DNA of 53,117 nucleotides from JAKFEW01 sp036675505 (GCA_036675505.1 JAKFEW010000114.1:1-53117); one strand, 5' to 3'. Positions 1 to 8,472 are shown, counted from the stretch's first letter. Numbers and translations are program-made. Notes: generated from the letters alone by a model not told the origin.

Positions 1-245
1 CATCCCGACCTCGCCACCTGCGCGCGAGGCAGACAGCCACGCCCCCACGACCCTCGCTCGGGACCCCGAGGTGCGCGCCAAATCCGCCGGCCGCGACTTG
101 GCCGCTAGAAGAGAAGGTTCTGTATGTCTTCATCTTGCTTAAACGAATCTTAATCAATCAATGACGTATCCTTTACCGCATTCAGACATGGTGACCCCGA
201 TAACCAGGCTGTATCCGCTCGCGTGAACCCGCCAGGAGCTGCCCG
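1..245. other. Upstream region with no supported gene
   Basis: No start-to-stop reading frame with a ribosome site is seen here. Frame 1 of the plus strand is open from the window edge to a TAG at 106-108. It could be the last 35 codons of a gene outside the window, but its Arg/Pro-rich translation is not convincing. From about 115 the sequence turns AT-richer and holds the direct-repeat promoter region of the gene at 246. Confidence 0.5.
138..172 (+). promoter_or_regulatory. 11-bp phased direct repeat with downstream -10
   Basis: CTTAAACG (138-145) and CTTAATCA (149-156) are separated by three bases, giving an 11-bp period. The second copy fits the cyanobacterial Pho-box pattern PyTTAAPyPy(T/A). 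A possible -10 TATCCT lies at 167-172, so the repeats overlap the expected -35 position, as in activation by PhoB/OmpR-type regulators. Similar arrays occur ahead of four other genes in the window. The binding protein is not known. Confidence 0.5.
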
Positions 246-809
246 ATGTCGTTGTCCGTCCGCCCCACGACCGCCGTCCGCCCGCTGACCGCCGCCCGCC
301 CGGCCGCGCCCGCGGCGAAGCCCGCCGCGCCCGTGAAGGCCCAGGCCCCGGCGCCCGTGAAGGTGGCCCCGCCGCAGGGCTTCTTCGCGCGCAACGCCGG
401 CACGATCCTGCCCGGCGCCGCAGCCGGCACCGGCCTCGGCCTCGGCCTCGGCTATGGGATCGGCGTGTTCGCCGCCAGCTTCTTCGGCGTGCCGCTCGCG
501 GCCTTCGTGGTCGGTGGCGCCGCGCTCGGCGCGGTGGCTGGCGGCGCGCTCGGCTCCGGCGCCGCGGCCCTGCTGCCGAACAAGCCGAGCGAGCCCAAGC
601 AGGGCTTCTGGGCGAACCACAAGACCGCCGTGACCACCGGCGCGGCCGGCGTCGGCGCGCTCGGCGGCGCGCTGGGTTACGGCCTCGGCGTGTTCGCAGC
701 CAGCTACTTCGGCGTGCCGCTGCCGCTGTTCATCGTGGGCGGCGCTGCGGCGGGGGCCCTGGCTGGCGGCGCCGCGGGTGCCGGCATCTCGGCGATCTTC
801 AAGAAGTAG
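246..809 (+). CDS. Glycine-zipper tandem-repeat membrane protein, unknown function
   Basis: This 187-residue protein has a Pro/Ala-rich N-terminus of about 45 residues. It then carries two copies of one module of roughly 65 residues. Each copy starts with GFFARN or GFWANH, passes through a Gly/Ala-rich stretch, then a GVFAAS-[FY]-FGVPL motif, then a second Gly/Ala-rich helix, and the protein ends in FKK. The close spacing of small residues is typical of glycine-zipper helices that pack in membranes or form oligomers. No classical signal peptide is seen. The ATG at 246 follows an AGGAG. The 3' end overlaps the convergent MocR gene by 11 bases. The repeat structure is seen directly, a membrane location is inferred, and no function is assigned. 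Confidence 0.75.
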   Translation: MSLSVRPTTAVRPLTAARPAAPAAKPAAPVKAQAPAPVKVAPPQGFFARNAGTILPGAAAGTGLGLGLGYGIGVFAASFFGVPLAAFVVGGAALGAVAGGALGSGAAALLPNKPSEPKQGFWANHKTAVTTGAAGVGALGGALGYGLGVFAASYFGVPLPLFIVGGAAAGALAGGAAGAGISAIFKK

Positions 810-2292
810 CGGCGAGCCTTGCGACCGCCTCGCTGAGCTCCGGCTCCGCGAGGCCCGCGAAGCCCAGCCGGAAAAAGGGCAGCGCGCGCCCATCGAAGTC
901 GAAGCGGCTCGCCGTCGCCACCGAGACCCCGCGCGCGAGCGCCCGCTCGGCCCAGGCCTCGGCGTCGATGCCATCGGCCACGCGGCACCAGATCGCCATC
1001 CCGCCCGCGGGCGGCGAGAAGGCGAGCGCCCCCGGCAGGTCGGCGCGCAGCCGCGCGACCAGGTGATCGCGGCGGGCCTGGTAGATGCGCCGCATGCGCA
1101 GCGCGTGCCGCTGCACCTCGCGCTCGTTGATCAGCGCCGCGAGCGCCGCCTCGACGGCCTGGTCGCCCTGCAAGTCGAGGCTGACGCGGTGCCTGGCGAG
1201 CCGCCTGATCAAAGGCGGCGGCCCCACCACGAAGCCCTGCCTGAGCCCCGGCGCGAGGATCTTCGAGAGCGTGCCCGCGTAGACGACCACGCCCGCTGTG
1301 TCCGAGGCGGCGAGCGGCAGCACCGGGCGGCCCTCGTAGTGGAACTCGTTGTCGTAATCGTCCTCGATCACCGCGATGCCGCGCGCGCGCGCGAGCGCCA
1401 GCAGGCGCAGGCGCCGGCCCGGGTGCAGCGTCACCGTGGTCGGGTAGTGGTGGTGGGGCGTGAGGTACACCGCGCGCAGCGTTTCGCGCTCGGCCAGCGC
1501 CTCGAGGGCGTCGAGGTCCATGCCCTGCGCGTCGATCGGCACGGGGATCAGACGCGCGCCGGTGTGGGCGAGCGACTCCCAGGCGGGCCGGTAGCCGAGC
1601 TGCTCCACCGCCACCACGTCGCCCGGCCCGAGCAGGGCCTTCGCGACCAGGTAGAGCGCCATCTGGCTGCCGCGCGTCAGGATCATGCCCTCGGGCCCGG
1701 CGGTGAGCCCGCGCGTGGCCGCGAGCATCTCGGACAAGGCCTCGCGCAGCGCGAGGTGCCCGCGCGGATCGCCGCCGCCGAGCAGGGCCGGGCCGGCCAC
1801 GACGAGCGCGCGGCGGTAGGCCCGGCCGAGCGCCTCGACCGGCACGAGGCGCAGGTCCGCGTCGGTGCCACCGAGGTTGAGCGTGCCGGGCGGCAGGTCC
1901 TTGGGGCGCTGCGGGTAGGGCCGATCGGGCGGCAGGTCGGCCAAGGCGTAGCCCAGCGTGGTGGGCGGCGCCGGCGGCGCCGCCGCGAGCAAGCTTCGCT
2001 GGCTCCCTTCGGTCAGCGGGCGCGGGGTGACGTCGGGCATGGCGGCAGAGACGTAGGTGCCGCCGGTCTGCCGGCTCACGAGCCAGCCTTCGGCCACGAG
2101 CTCGTCGTAGGCCGCGATCACGGTGTTGCGGTGCACCGCGAGGGTGTCCGCGAGCCTGCGCGTGCCGGGCAGCTTGTCGCCGGGCCGCAGGCGGCCTGTG
2201 CGGATCGCGTCAGCGATGCCGCGGGCGATCTGCAAGAAGAGGGGCGTCTCGAGCGCGGGGTCGAGCGAGAATGCGACTTCCCAGGTGGCCAT
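799..2292 (-). CDS. MocR/GntR-family PLP-dependent transcriptional regulator
   Basis: The 497-residue protein has a GntR-type winged helix in the first 80 or so residues (PGDKLPGTRRLADTLAVHRNT region). A class I aminotransferase-like domain follows, with the PLP-lysine motif GTLSKILAPGLR. This is the standard MocR layout; such proteins sense amino-acid or vitamin-B6 related ligands and usually control a divergent neighbour. The frame stays open upstream of 2292, but that part overlaps the deformylase gene. The ATG at 2292 gives MATWEVAF, the normal family N-terminus. Divergent transcription from the deformylase/exporter pair, with an inverted repeat between them, suggests these are its targets. 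The ligand cannot be read from the sequence. Confidence 0.9.
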   Translation of the reverse strand: MATWEVAFSLDPALETPLFLQIARGIADAIRTGRLRPGDKLPGTRRLADTLAVHRNTVIAAYDELVAEGWLVSRQTGGTYVSAAMPDVTPRPLTEGSQRSLLAAAPPAPPTTLGYALADLPPDRPYPQRPKDLPPGTLNLGGTDADLRLVPVEALGRAYRRALVVAGPALLGGGDPRGHLALREALSEMLAATRGLTAGPEGMILTRGSQMALYLVAKALLGPGDVVAVEQLGYRPAWESLAHTGARLIPVPIDAQGMDLDALEALAERETLRAVYLTPHHHYPTTVTLHPGRRLRLLALARARGIAVIEDDYDNEFHYEGRPVLPLAASDTAGVVVYAGTLSKILAPGLRQGFVVGPPPLIRRLARHRVSLDLQGDQAVEAALAALINEREVQRHALRMRRIYQARRDHLVARLRADLPGALAFSPPAGGMAIWCRVADGIDAEAWAERALARGVSVATASRFDFDGRALPFFRLGFAGLAEPELSEAVARLAATS

Positions 2293-2296
2293 CGGA

Positions 2297-2345
2297 AACT
2301 GGAACCCTTCTCGTGATGAATCTGGATCTGGCGACGGTTCCAATT
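2297..2345. promoter_or_regulatory. Candidate MocR operator: separated inverted repeat
   Basis: AACTGGAACC (2297-2306) and GGTTCCAATT (2336-2345) form an inverted repeat matching at 9 of 10 positions with 29 bases between the arms. It lies in the short gap between the divergent MocR and deformylase genes, just upstream of the MocR start. MocR proteins commonly bind widely spaced repeats in such gaps. The assignment is inferred from position. Confidence 0.45.
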
Positions 2346-2409
2346 TCAGGGCATTCTGGTGAAAGGCGCAAGGGCGCGCCCCGCCCTCCCCGCTCGCCTG
2401 GTGCCCGTC

Positions 2410-2943
2410 ATGCCTGATTCCTCGCTCCTGTCCGCCGTTCGCCAACTCGGCGACCCGATCCTGCGCGTGCCCTGCCCCGCCGTGGCCGACCCGACCGCCC
2501 CCGATGTCCAGGCGGACGCCGCCCGGCTCCACGCCGCCCTCGCCGCGTGCCGCGCGGCGCTCGGCTTCGGACGGGCGATCGCCGCCCCCCAGCTCGGCAT
2601 CCAGCGCCGGATGGTCGCGCTGAACCTCGGCCTGGGCCCGCTCACGCTGCTCAACCCCGAAATCACCTGGCGCAGCGCCGAGACCCGCACGCTGTGGGAC
2701 GACTGCCTGAGCTTCCCCGACCTGCTCGTGCGCGTGCGACGCCATATCTCGATCTCGGTGCGCTTCCAGGACCCGCAAGGCGCCTGGCAAGCCTGGGAGG
2801 CCCTCGACTGGCCCACTTCCGAGTTGCTGCAGCACGAGCTCGACCACCTCGACGGCGTGCTCGCGGTGGACCGCGCCGAGGCGCCCACGGACGTCGTGAC
2901 GCGCGCCGCGTTCACCGCCGACCAACTGGGCGGTGCCGTATGA
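2410..2943 (+). CDS. def: Peptide deformylase-like metalloenzyme
   Basis: Deformylases remove the formyl group from the N-terminal methionine of new proteins using a metal held by one Cys and two His. All three family motifs are present in this 177-residue protein. Motif 1 reads GRAIAAPQLG (usually GxGxAAPQ), motif 2 reads DDCLSFP (usually EGCLS) and motif 3 reads HELDHLDG. The changed residues before the Cys resemble those of divergent type III or non-housekeeping deformylases. The ATG at 2410 was chosen over a GTG at 2359 because the protein then starts at the usual distance from QLGDPILR, but the ribosome site is weak at both. The stop overlaps the start of the EamA gene (ATGA), so the two are translationally coupled. 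Confidence 0.85.
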   Translation: MPDSSLLSAVRQLGDPILRVPCPAVADPTAPDVQADAARLHAALAACRAALGFGRAIAAPQLGIQRRMVALNLGLGPLTLLNPEITWRSAETRTLWDDCLSFPDLLVRVRRHISISVRFQDPQGAWQAWEALDWPTSELLQHELDHLDGVLAVDRAEAPTDVVTRAAFTADQLGGAV

Positions 2944-3887
2944 TCGCGACCCTGCGCGACTTCGGCCCGGTGCGCCACGCGCGTGAGCGCCTGGGCGGCC
3001 GCAAGCTCACCATTCTGCTGGCGCTGCTCGCCGTCTACCTCGTCTGGAGCACCACCTTCCTCGGCATCGCGATCGCGCTGCGCGGGCTGCCGCCCTTCAT
3101 GTTGGGCGGGCTGCGCTACCTGGCCGCGGGGCTGATCATGGCGGTCGTGGCGATGGCGATCGGCCACGCCCGGCCGACGGTCAGCCAGGCCGCGGGCTCG
3201 GCGCTGCTCGGGCTCTTCTTCGTGGCGGTCGGCAACGGCGCGTGCACCTGGTCCGTGCAGTACGTGGAGACCGGCACGGTGGCCTTGCTCGGCGCGATCG
3301 GGCCGCTGTTCCTGCTGGCGGCGGAGGCCTGCATGCGGGGCGGCGATCGCCCCACCGGTCGCGGCGCCGCGGGCGTGCTGCTGGGCTTCGCGGGCGTGGC
3401 GTTGCTGGTCGGGCCGACGCTGCAGGCGGGGAGCGCGGGGGCGATCGCGGGCCAGGCCGTGTTGGTGATCTCGGCGGCGCTCGGCACGCTCGGGTTGTTG
3501 GTCGCGAAGCGCGTGCCGACGCCGGACTCGTGGGTCTGGCACTCGGCGCTCATGATGGCCGCGGGCGGCGCCGTGCTGATGGCGATCGGCATCGGCGTGG
3601 GCGAGCCCACGCGCCTGGCCTGGGGCGCTGTGCCGTCGCAGGCCTGGCTCGCGCTCGCGTACCTGGTGATCTTCGGCTCCTGCCTGGGCTTCTCGGCGTT
3701 CTCGTTTCTGACGCAGAACGCGCGGCCGGCGCTGGTGGCGACGATCTCGTACGTGATCCCGGTGTTGGCGACGATCCTCGGCGCGCTGGCGCTCGGCGAG
3801 GTCGTGACGGGCGCGACGGGCACGGCGGCGGCGCTGATCGTGGGGTCGGTGGCGCTGGTGGCGACGGGCGGGCGGCGGAAGGCTTAG
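2940..3887 (+). CDS. EamA/DMT-family inner-membrane exporter
   Basis: The 315-residue protein has about ten hydrophobic helices arranged as two EamA halves. The first half starts at AVYLVWSTTFLGIAIA near residue 35, and the second contains the late SYVIPVLATILGALALGE motif. Drug/metabolite transporters of this type export amino acids, purines or drugs by proton exchange. The start codon overlaps the deformylase stop. Being in one operon with a deformylase and opposite a MocR regulator suggests export of a metabolite sensed by MocR, possibly an amino acid. The substrate is not known. Confidence 0.9.
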   Translation: MIATLRDFGPVRHARERLGGRKLTILLALLAVYLVWSTTFLGIAIALRGLPPFMLGGLRYLAAGLIMAVVAMAIGHARPTVSQAAGSALLGLFFVAVGNGACTWSVQYVETGTVALLGAIGPLFLLAAEACMRGGDRPTGRGAAGVLLGFAGVALLVGPTLQAGSAGAIAGQAVLVISAALGTLGLLVAKRVPTPDSWVWHSALMMAAGGAVLMAIGIGVGEPTRLAWGAVPSQAWLALAYLVIFGSCLGFSAFSFLTQNARPALVATISYVIPVLATILGALALGEVVTGATGTAAALIVGSVALVATGGRRKA

Positions 3888-3984
3888 GGGGCGTGGGGCG
3901 GCGGGCACCGTACGCGGATCACGGCCCGGGGCGCCCGTTCCGGGTTACGCTGGTGGATGCTCCCTTCGTAGATGAGGCCGTCCT

Positions 3985-4413
3985 GTGCTCCGCTCTTTCC
4001 TCGCTGGCTTCGTCGGCCTGATCGTGGGCTGCCTGCTCGTCTCGCTGGTCGAGTACGGCAACAGCCTGGTCTACCCGTTCCCGCCAGGCCTCGACATGAA
4101 CAACCAGGCGCACATCGCGCAGTTCATCACGACCTTGCCGGTGGGCGCCTTCGTGGCCGTCTGGTTCGCCTGGGTGCTCGGGGCGTTCGTGGGGACGCTG
4201 ATCACGAAGGTGCTGACGAAGTCGGGCTCAGATGTGCCGGCGATCGCCATGGCCGCCATTTTCGCGCTCTTCTGCGTGTTCAACATGCTCATGCTGCCCC
4301 ACCCGCTCGCCTTCGTGGTCGCGAGCGTGATCGCGACGCCGCTCGCTGCCTTCGCTGGGCTCAAGCTCGGCGGCAAGCTGTCGCGCGCGCCGGCCGCCGC
4401 TGGCGCCGCGTAG
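3985..4413 (+). CDS. Small four-helix integral membrane protein
   Basis: This 142-residue protein begins with GTG after a GATGAGG sequence. It has four hydrophobic segments: near the N-terminus, around residues 50-70, 85-105 and 105-125. Between the first two lies a soluble loop with EYGNSLVYPFPP. No named family is recognised with certainty. A truncated relative of its first 34 residues lies at 41305-41454, where FRSFLAG, SLVE, GNS and YPFPP are conserved. The YwbE-like gene follows after 8 bases, so the two are probably cotranscribed. Confidence 0.75.
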   Translation: MLRSFLAGFVGLIVGCLLVSLVEYGNSLVYPFPPGLDMNNQAHIAQFITTLPVGAFVAVWFAWVLGAFVGTLITKVLTKSGSDVPAIAMAAIFALFCVFNMLMLPHPLAFVVASVIATPLAAFAGLKLGGKLSRAPAAAGAA

Positions 4414-4421
4414 GGGCCGAG

Positions 4422-4613
4422 ATGGTCGGCCAGGAGCGGAAGGACATCCAGCCGGGGCTAGCGGTGGGGATCGTGTTGAAGGCGGACCAGCGCACGGGCC
4501 GCATCACGCGCGGCGTGGTGGCGGCGATCCTCACGAGCTCGGCGTTTCATCCGCATGGGATCAAGGTGCGGCTGGCGGATGGGCAGGTGGGACGGGTGAA
4601 GGAAATTGGGTGA
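4422..4613 (+). CDS. YwbE-like (DUF2196) small protein
   Basis: The 63-residue product matches the YwbE/DUF2196 family along its length. It has the diagnostic core DIQPGLAVGIVLKADQRTG, an HPHGIKVRL block and the ending GQVGRVKEIG. The family is a small KOW-like or SH3-like fold of unknown function found in many bacteria. The start is the ATG 8 bases after the preceding membrane-protein gene. Confidence 0.85.
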   Translation: MVGQERKDIQPGLAVGIVLKADQRTGRITRGVVAAILTSSAFHPHGIKVRLADGQVGRVKEIG

Positions 4614-4705
4614 GGGGCGGGGGCGTGGGTAGCGGTCCCGCCGCTCCGACGACGAAGGTACAATGGCCACCCTTCGGGGTGGCGTTCTTGTTGGCGGAGG
4701 TGGCC

Positions 4706-5548
4706 TTGCAGCCAGGATTGGACCATTGGGTGGAGCGGCTTGGTGGGGACGCGGTGGCCGAGATCGTCGACGTCTCCCGCGCCGTCGGTTGGGATTACGC
4801 GGCGGCAGAGATCGCCACGGCGCTGGCGTCCGGGACGATGGTCGGGGTCCGGGACGAGGCGGGTGGGCTGCTCGCCTGTGCGGGGATCTTCCTCTATCCC
4901 GGGATGGCTTCGCTCGGGTTGGTGATGGTGCGGCCGGAGGCGCAGGGGCGGGGGCTCGGGCGCCGAATGACGGAAGCTTGCGTGGCGGTTGCGGGCGACC
5001 TGCCGGTGGTGCTCGCGGCGACGGAGGCCGGGCGACCGCTCTACGAACGGCTGGGGTTCGTCACGGTGGGGACGCTGCACAAGATGTTCGCCGCGGCGTG
5101 GACGCCGCTCGACCAACCGGCGGCGACGGCCGACAGCCTGCCAGACCTGGCGCGCGTCATCGACCTCGACGCCGCCGCGCTCGGGACGCCGCGGGCGGCC
5201 TTCCTCGCGGCGCGCGCCGCGCAGGCCTGTGACCAGGTCTGCATCCGGGACGGTGCGGGCGAGGCGCTGGGCCTCGCGCTGGCCGTGCAGGCGCCGGAAG
5301 TGCGGGTGATCGGGCCGGTGGTCGCGCCGGACGCGGCGGCGGCGCTGGCGCTCGTGGATGCGCTCGCGCGGCGGCACGCAGGACGGCTCCGGATCGACGT
5401 GCCATCGGAGCACGCCGGCCACGTCGAGTCGCTGCAGGCGCGCGGCTTCGTCCTCGACCGGCTCGTGCCCGTGATGGCATTGCGGCCCGAGCGGTTGCCA
5501 CGCGGAAACGGGACGCGCTTCGCCCTTGCGGCGCAGGCCTTCGGCTGA
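4706..5548 (+). CDS. Tandem GNAT-family N-acetyltransferase
   Basis: The protein (280 residues from the TTG at 4706) has an N-terminal GNAT domain. Its acetyl-CoA loop reads VRPEAQGRGLGRRM and its C-terminal end of the fold reads RPLYERLGFVTVG. A second, more divergent GNAT-like half follows from about residue 140 and ends near the ESLQARGF segment. This two-domain layout is known for GNAT proteins with an Acetyltransf_18-type C-terminus. The frame is open back to 4610, but the TTG at 4706 follows GGAGGTGGCC closely, so that start was chosen. The substrate is not known. Confidence 0.8.
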   Translation: MQPGLDHWVERLGGDAVAEIVDVSRAVGWDYAAAEIATALASGTMVGVRDEAGGLLACAGIFLYPGMASLGLVMVRPEAQGRGLGRRMTEACVAVAGDLPVVLAATEAGRPLYERLGFVTVGTLHKMFAAAWTPLDQPAATADSLPDLARVIDLDAAALGTPRAAFLAARAAQACDQVCIRDGAGEALGLALAVQAPEVRVIGPVVAPDAAAALALVDALARRHAGRLRIDVPSEHAGHVESLQARGFVLDRLVPVMALRPERLPRGNGTRFALAAQAFG

Positions 5549-5683
5549 GGGACGACGGGCCCCCTTCAATGGCGGACGATCGCCTTCGATCGGCTTCGCG
5601 TGCGGCGCTGCCCCGCACCATGATCGGACCACTTTTTCGGAGCGGGTGTCAACAACCTCCGGAAACCCAGTCGTGACGCCGAT

Positions 5684-5712
5684 TTGCACGCTGCCGCCGG
5701 TCGCGCTATAGT
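5684..5712 (+). promoter_or_regulatory. Sigma-70-type promoter of rph
   Basis: A -35 TTGCAC (5684-5689) is followed by a 17-bp spacer and a -10 TATAGT (5707-5712). The expected transcript start near 5719 leaves a short leader carrying GGGAGGTG ahead of the ATG at 5741. The rifamycin-associated element found upstream of rph in Actinobacteria and Paenibacillus was looked for and not seen. Confidence 0.8.
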
Positions 5713-5740
5713 GGCGCCCTTCGATGAGGGAGGTGCAGCG

Positions 5741-8344
5741 ATGCGTGCGTACGTGCTTGGTTTCCAGGAAATTGACCGAACCCGGGTCGAGGAGGTCGGG
5801 GGGAAGGGCGCGGGCCTGGGGGAGCTTTCCAGGCTTGCGGGCATCCGCGTGCCGGAGGGGTTTTGCGTCTCGACCGCGGCCTTCAAGCGGGTGCTGGGCG
5901 AGGCGCCGGCGCTCGACGAGCTGAGCGAGCGGTTGGCGCGCCTGATGGCGGAAGACGAGGATGGCCTCCAGGAAGTCGGCGCGGCGATCCGCCGGGTCAT
6001 CGAAGGGACGCCCATCCCCGACGACGTGCGGGAGGCCGTCACCGCCTACCTGGCCAGGCTTGGCGGGCCAGCGGCCTTTGCCGTGCGGTCCAGCGCGACG
6101 GCGGAGGACTTGCCGGCGGCCTCCTTCGCGGGCCAGCAGGACACCTACCTGAACGTCAGCGGGACGTCGGCGATCCTGGCGCACGTCAGCCGGTGCTGGG
6201 CCTCGCTCTTCACCGACCGGGCGATCGCCTACCGCCTCCAACACGGCTTCGACCACCGCAAGGTCGCCATGGCAGTGGTGGTGCAGAAGTTGATCGTCCC
6301 GGAGGCGGCTGGGGTCTTGTTCACGGCCGACCCCGTCACTTCGAACCGGAAGGTGACCTCCATCGAGGCCGGTTTCGGCCTCGGCGAGGCGCTGGTCGCC
6401 GGCCGGGTGAACGCCGACGTCTACAAGGTGCGGGGGGGCCAGGTCACCGAGAAGGCGATCGCCGCAAAGCAGCTGGCGACGGTCGTCTTGGCCGGCGGCG
6501 GCACCACGGAGGTGGCGCTCGGGCCCGAGCGCCGGGACCGGCCCGTCTTAACCGACGAGCAGGCCGTTGAGCTCGAGCGCCTGGGCCGACGGATCGAAGG
6601 GCACTTCGGGCATCCCCAAGACATCGAGTGGTGCCTGGCCGACGACGGGTTCCACGTCGTCCAGAGCCGGCCCATCACGACCTTGTTCCCCATCCCCGAC
6701 GTGGGAAGTGCGGGCCACCACGTCTTCGTCTCCGTCGGCCACCAGCAGATGATGACCGACCCCATGAGGCCCCTGGGGTTGTCCCTGTGGCAGCTGACCG
6801 CGGCGCGCCCCATGTACGAGGCGGGCGGGCGCTTGTTCGTGGACATCGTGAAGGACATGGCGTCGCCGGCCGGCCGGGACGTCGTGTTGAACGTCCTCGG
6901 CCGCTCCGATCCGCTCGTCAAGGACGCCATCGTGACCCTCCTCGAGCGCGGGGATTTCACCGAGCCGTTGCCCGCCGCGCCCCCGGCGCCGGGCCCCGCC
7001 CCGGGCAAGCCGGGTCCGCCGCCGGTCGACGACGATCCGGCGACGGTCGCCGACCTGATCGCGCGCGACAAGGCGTCGCTCGCCGCGCTGAAGCGGGACA
7101 TCGAGGCGAAGTCGGGAACGGATCTCCTGGACTTCATCCTGGAAGACCTCCGGCAGCGGAAGGAGGCGAGCCTGGCCGACCCGCGGAGCTTCGGCGTGAT
7201 CCTGGCCGGTGCGAACGCCGTGGCCTGGCTCAACGACCAGCTGCTGGCGTGGCTGGGCGAGAAGGGCGTCGCGGACGTGCTTTCGCGGTCCGTGGCGAAC
7301 AACGTCACCTCGGAGATGGGGTTGGCGCTCCTGGACGTCGCGGACGCCATCCGTCCGCACCCGGAGGTGGTGGATTACTTGCGCCGGGCCGAGGACGAGG
7401 GCTTCTTGGCGGGCCTGGCCCCGTTGGCAGGTGGTGAAGCAGCCCGCGAAGCGATCGCCGCCTACCTCGACAAGTACGGCATGCGCTGCGCCGGGGAAAT
7501 CGACGTGACGCGGACCCGCTGGAGCGAAAGCCCCACGACCCTCGTCCCGCTGCTGCTCGGCAACATCGAGCACTTCGAGCCGGGGGCCGCTGGCCGTCGC
7601 TTCGAGCAGGGGCGGCGCGAGGCGCTGGCGATGGAGCAAGCGCTCCTGGCGCGCTTGCGCGAGCTGCCGGAGGGGGAGCGGAAGGCCGACGAGGCGAGGC
7701 GCATGATCGGCCGCCTCCGACGCGTCGTCGGCTACCGCGAGTATCCCAAGTTCGGCCTCGTCAGCCGCTACTTCCTCTACAAGCAGGCCCTGCTGCGGGA
7801 GGCCGAGCGCCTCATGCGGGCCGGGGTGATCCGCGAGAAGGAGGACATCTACTACCTGACCTTCGAGGAGCTTCGCGAGGTCGTGCGCATGAACGTGCTC
7901 GACGGCCAGGTCGTCGCGCGGCGAAAGGGCGAGCACGAGCGAAACCAGAAGCTCGCGCCGCCGCGGGTCATGACGTCCGACGGCGAGGTCATCACCGGTT
8001 CGTACAAGCGAACGGATCTGCCCCTCGGCGCCATCGTCGGGCTGGCCGTCTCCTCGGGCGTGGTCGAGGGCCGGGCCCGCGTCCTGGTGGACATGGCCGA
8101 CGCGGACCTGGCGCCGGGGGACATCCTGGTCACCCGCTTCACGGACCCGAGCTGGACGCCGCTGTTCGTGGGCATCAGCGGCCTGGTGACGGAGGTGGGC
8201 GGCCTGATGACCCACGGCGCGGTGATCGCCCGCGAGTACGGCTTGCCGGCCGTCGTCGGCGTGGAGCGGGCGACCCAGCGCATCCAGGACGGGCAGCGCA
8301 TCCGCGTGCATGGCACGGCCGGGTACGTGGAAATCTTGTCCTAG
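5741..8344 (+). CDS. rph: Rifamycin-inactivating phosphotransferase Rph
   Basis: The ATG at 5741, with a strong ribosome site, gives 867 residues, the usual Rph length. Rph uses ATP to phosphorylate rifamycins and releases AMP and phosphate, inactivating the drug. The first 315 or so residues form the ATP-grasp domain (FAVRSSATAEDLPAASFAGQQ; VVQKLIVPEAAGVLFTADP). The middle rifampin-binding part opens with the family signature SVGHQQMMTDPMRPLG. The last 100 residues form the swivelling His domain with GGLMTHGAV, whose His is residue 825 by count. The length and the GHQQMM block distinguish Rph from PEP synthase. No partner resistance gene or rifamycin biosynthesis gene lies nearby. Confidence 0.93.
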   Translation: MRAYVLGFQEIDRTRVEEVGGKGAGLGELSRLAGIRVPEGFCVSTAAFKRVLGEAPALDELSERLARLMAEDEDGLQEVGAAIRRVIEGTPIPDDVREAVTAYLARLGGPAAFAVRSSATAEDLPAASFAGQQDTYLNVSGTSAILAHVSRCWASLFTDRAIAYRLQHGFDHRKVAMAVVVQKLIVPEAAGVLFTADPVTSNRKVTSIEAGFGLGEALVAGRVNADVYKVRGGQVTEKAIAAKQLATVVLAGGGTTEVALGPERRDRPVLTDEQAVELERLGRRIEGHFGHPQDIEWCLADDGFHVVQSRPITTLFPIPDVGSAGHHVFVSVGHQQMMTDPMRPLGLSLWQLTAARPMYEAGGRLFVDIVKDMASPAGRDVVLNVLGRSDPLVKDAIVTLLERGDFTEPLPAAPPAPGPAPGKPGPPPVDDDPATVADLIARDKASLAALKRDIEAKSGTDLLDFILEDLRQRKEASLADPRSFGVILAGANAVAWLNDQLLAWLGEKGVADVLSRSVANNVTSEMGLALLDVADAIRPHPEVVDYLRRAEDEGFLAGLAPLAGGEAAREAIAAYLDKYGMRCAGEIDVTRTRWSESPTTLVPLLLGNIEHFEPGAAGRRFEQGRREALAMEQALLARLRELPEGERKADEARRMIGRLRRVVGYREYPKFGLVSRYFLYKQALLREAERLMRAGVIREKEDIYYLTFEELREVVRMNVLDGQVVARRKGEHERNQKLAPPRVMTSDGEVITGSYKRTDLPLGAIVGLAVSSGVVEGRARVLVDMADADLAPGDILVTRFTDPSWTPLFVGISGLVTEVGGLMTHGAVIAREYGLPAVVGVERATQRIQDGQRIRVHGTAGYVEILS

Positions 8345-8389
8345 CCGATCCGACTGCCCCCCCCACACTCAGGGAAAGAGTTCGCCCGC

Positions 8390-8472
8390 AACGCGTTCAG
8401 GGTCACCGAGGGTCAGGGGCCGCAAGTCACTCGGCCGATCGCTTCCAACGCGTTAGAATAGTCACTGACCCT
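8390..8472. promoter_or_regulatory. Repeat-rich leader upstream of yebC
   Basis: The self-complementary octamer AACGCGTT occurs at 8390-8397 and 8447-8454. AGGGTCA occurs at 8399-8405 and 8409-8415, with its inverse TGACCCT at 8466-8472. A TAGAAT at 8454-8459 could be the -10 for yebC, though no good -35 accompanies it. The repeats could pair in RNA or serve as operators. Nothing else supports a role. Confidence 0.3.

Noticed and set aside
1..108. Possible 3' end of an upstream gene
   Set aside because: The frame is open to a TAG at 106-108, but the Arg/Pro-rich translation and lack of upstream sequence do not allow a call.
5549..5740. Rifamycin-associated element upstream of rph
   Set aside because: No inverted repeat resembling the known element is present between the GNAT gene and rph.
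6548..8368. 606-codon minus-strand frame opposite rph
   Set aside because: It is a shadow of the rph reading frame; composition is biased and no motif is found.
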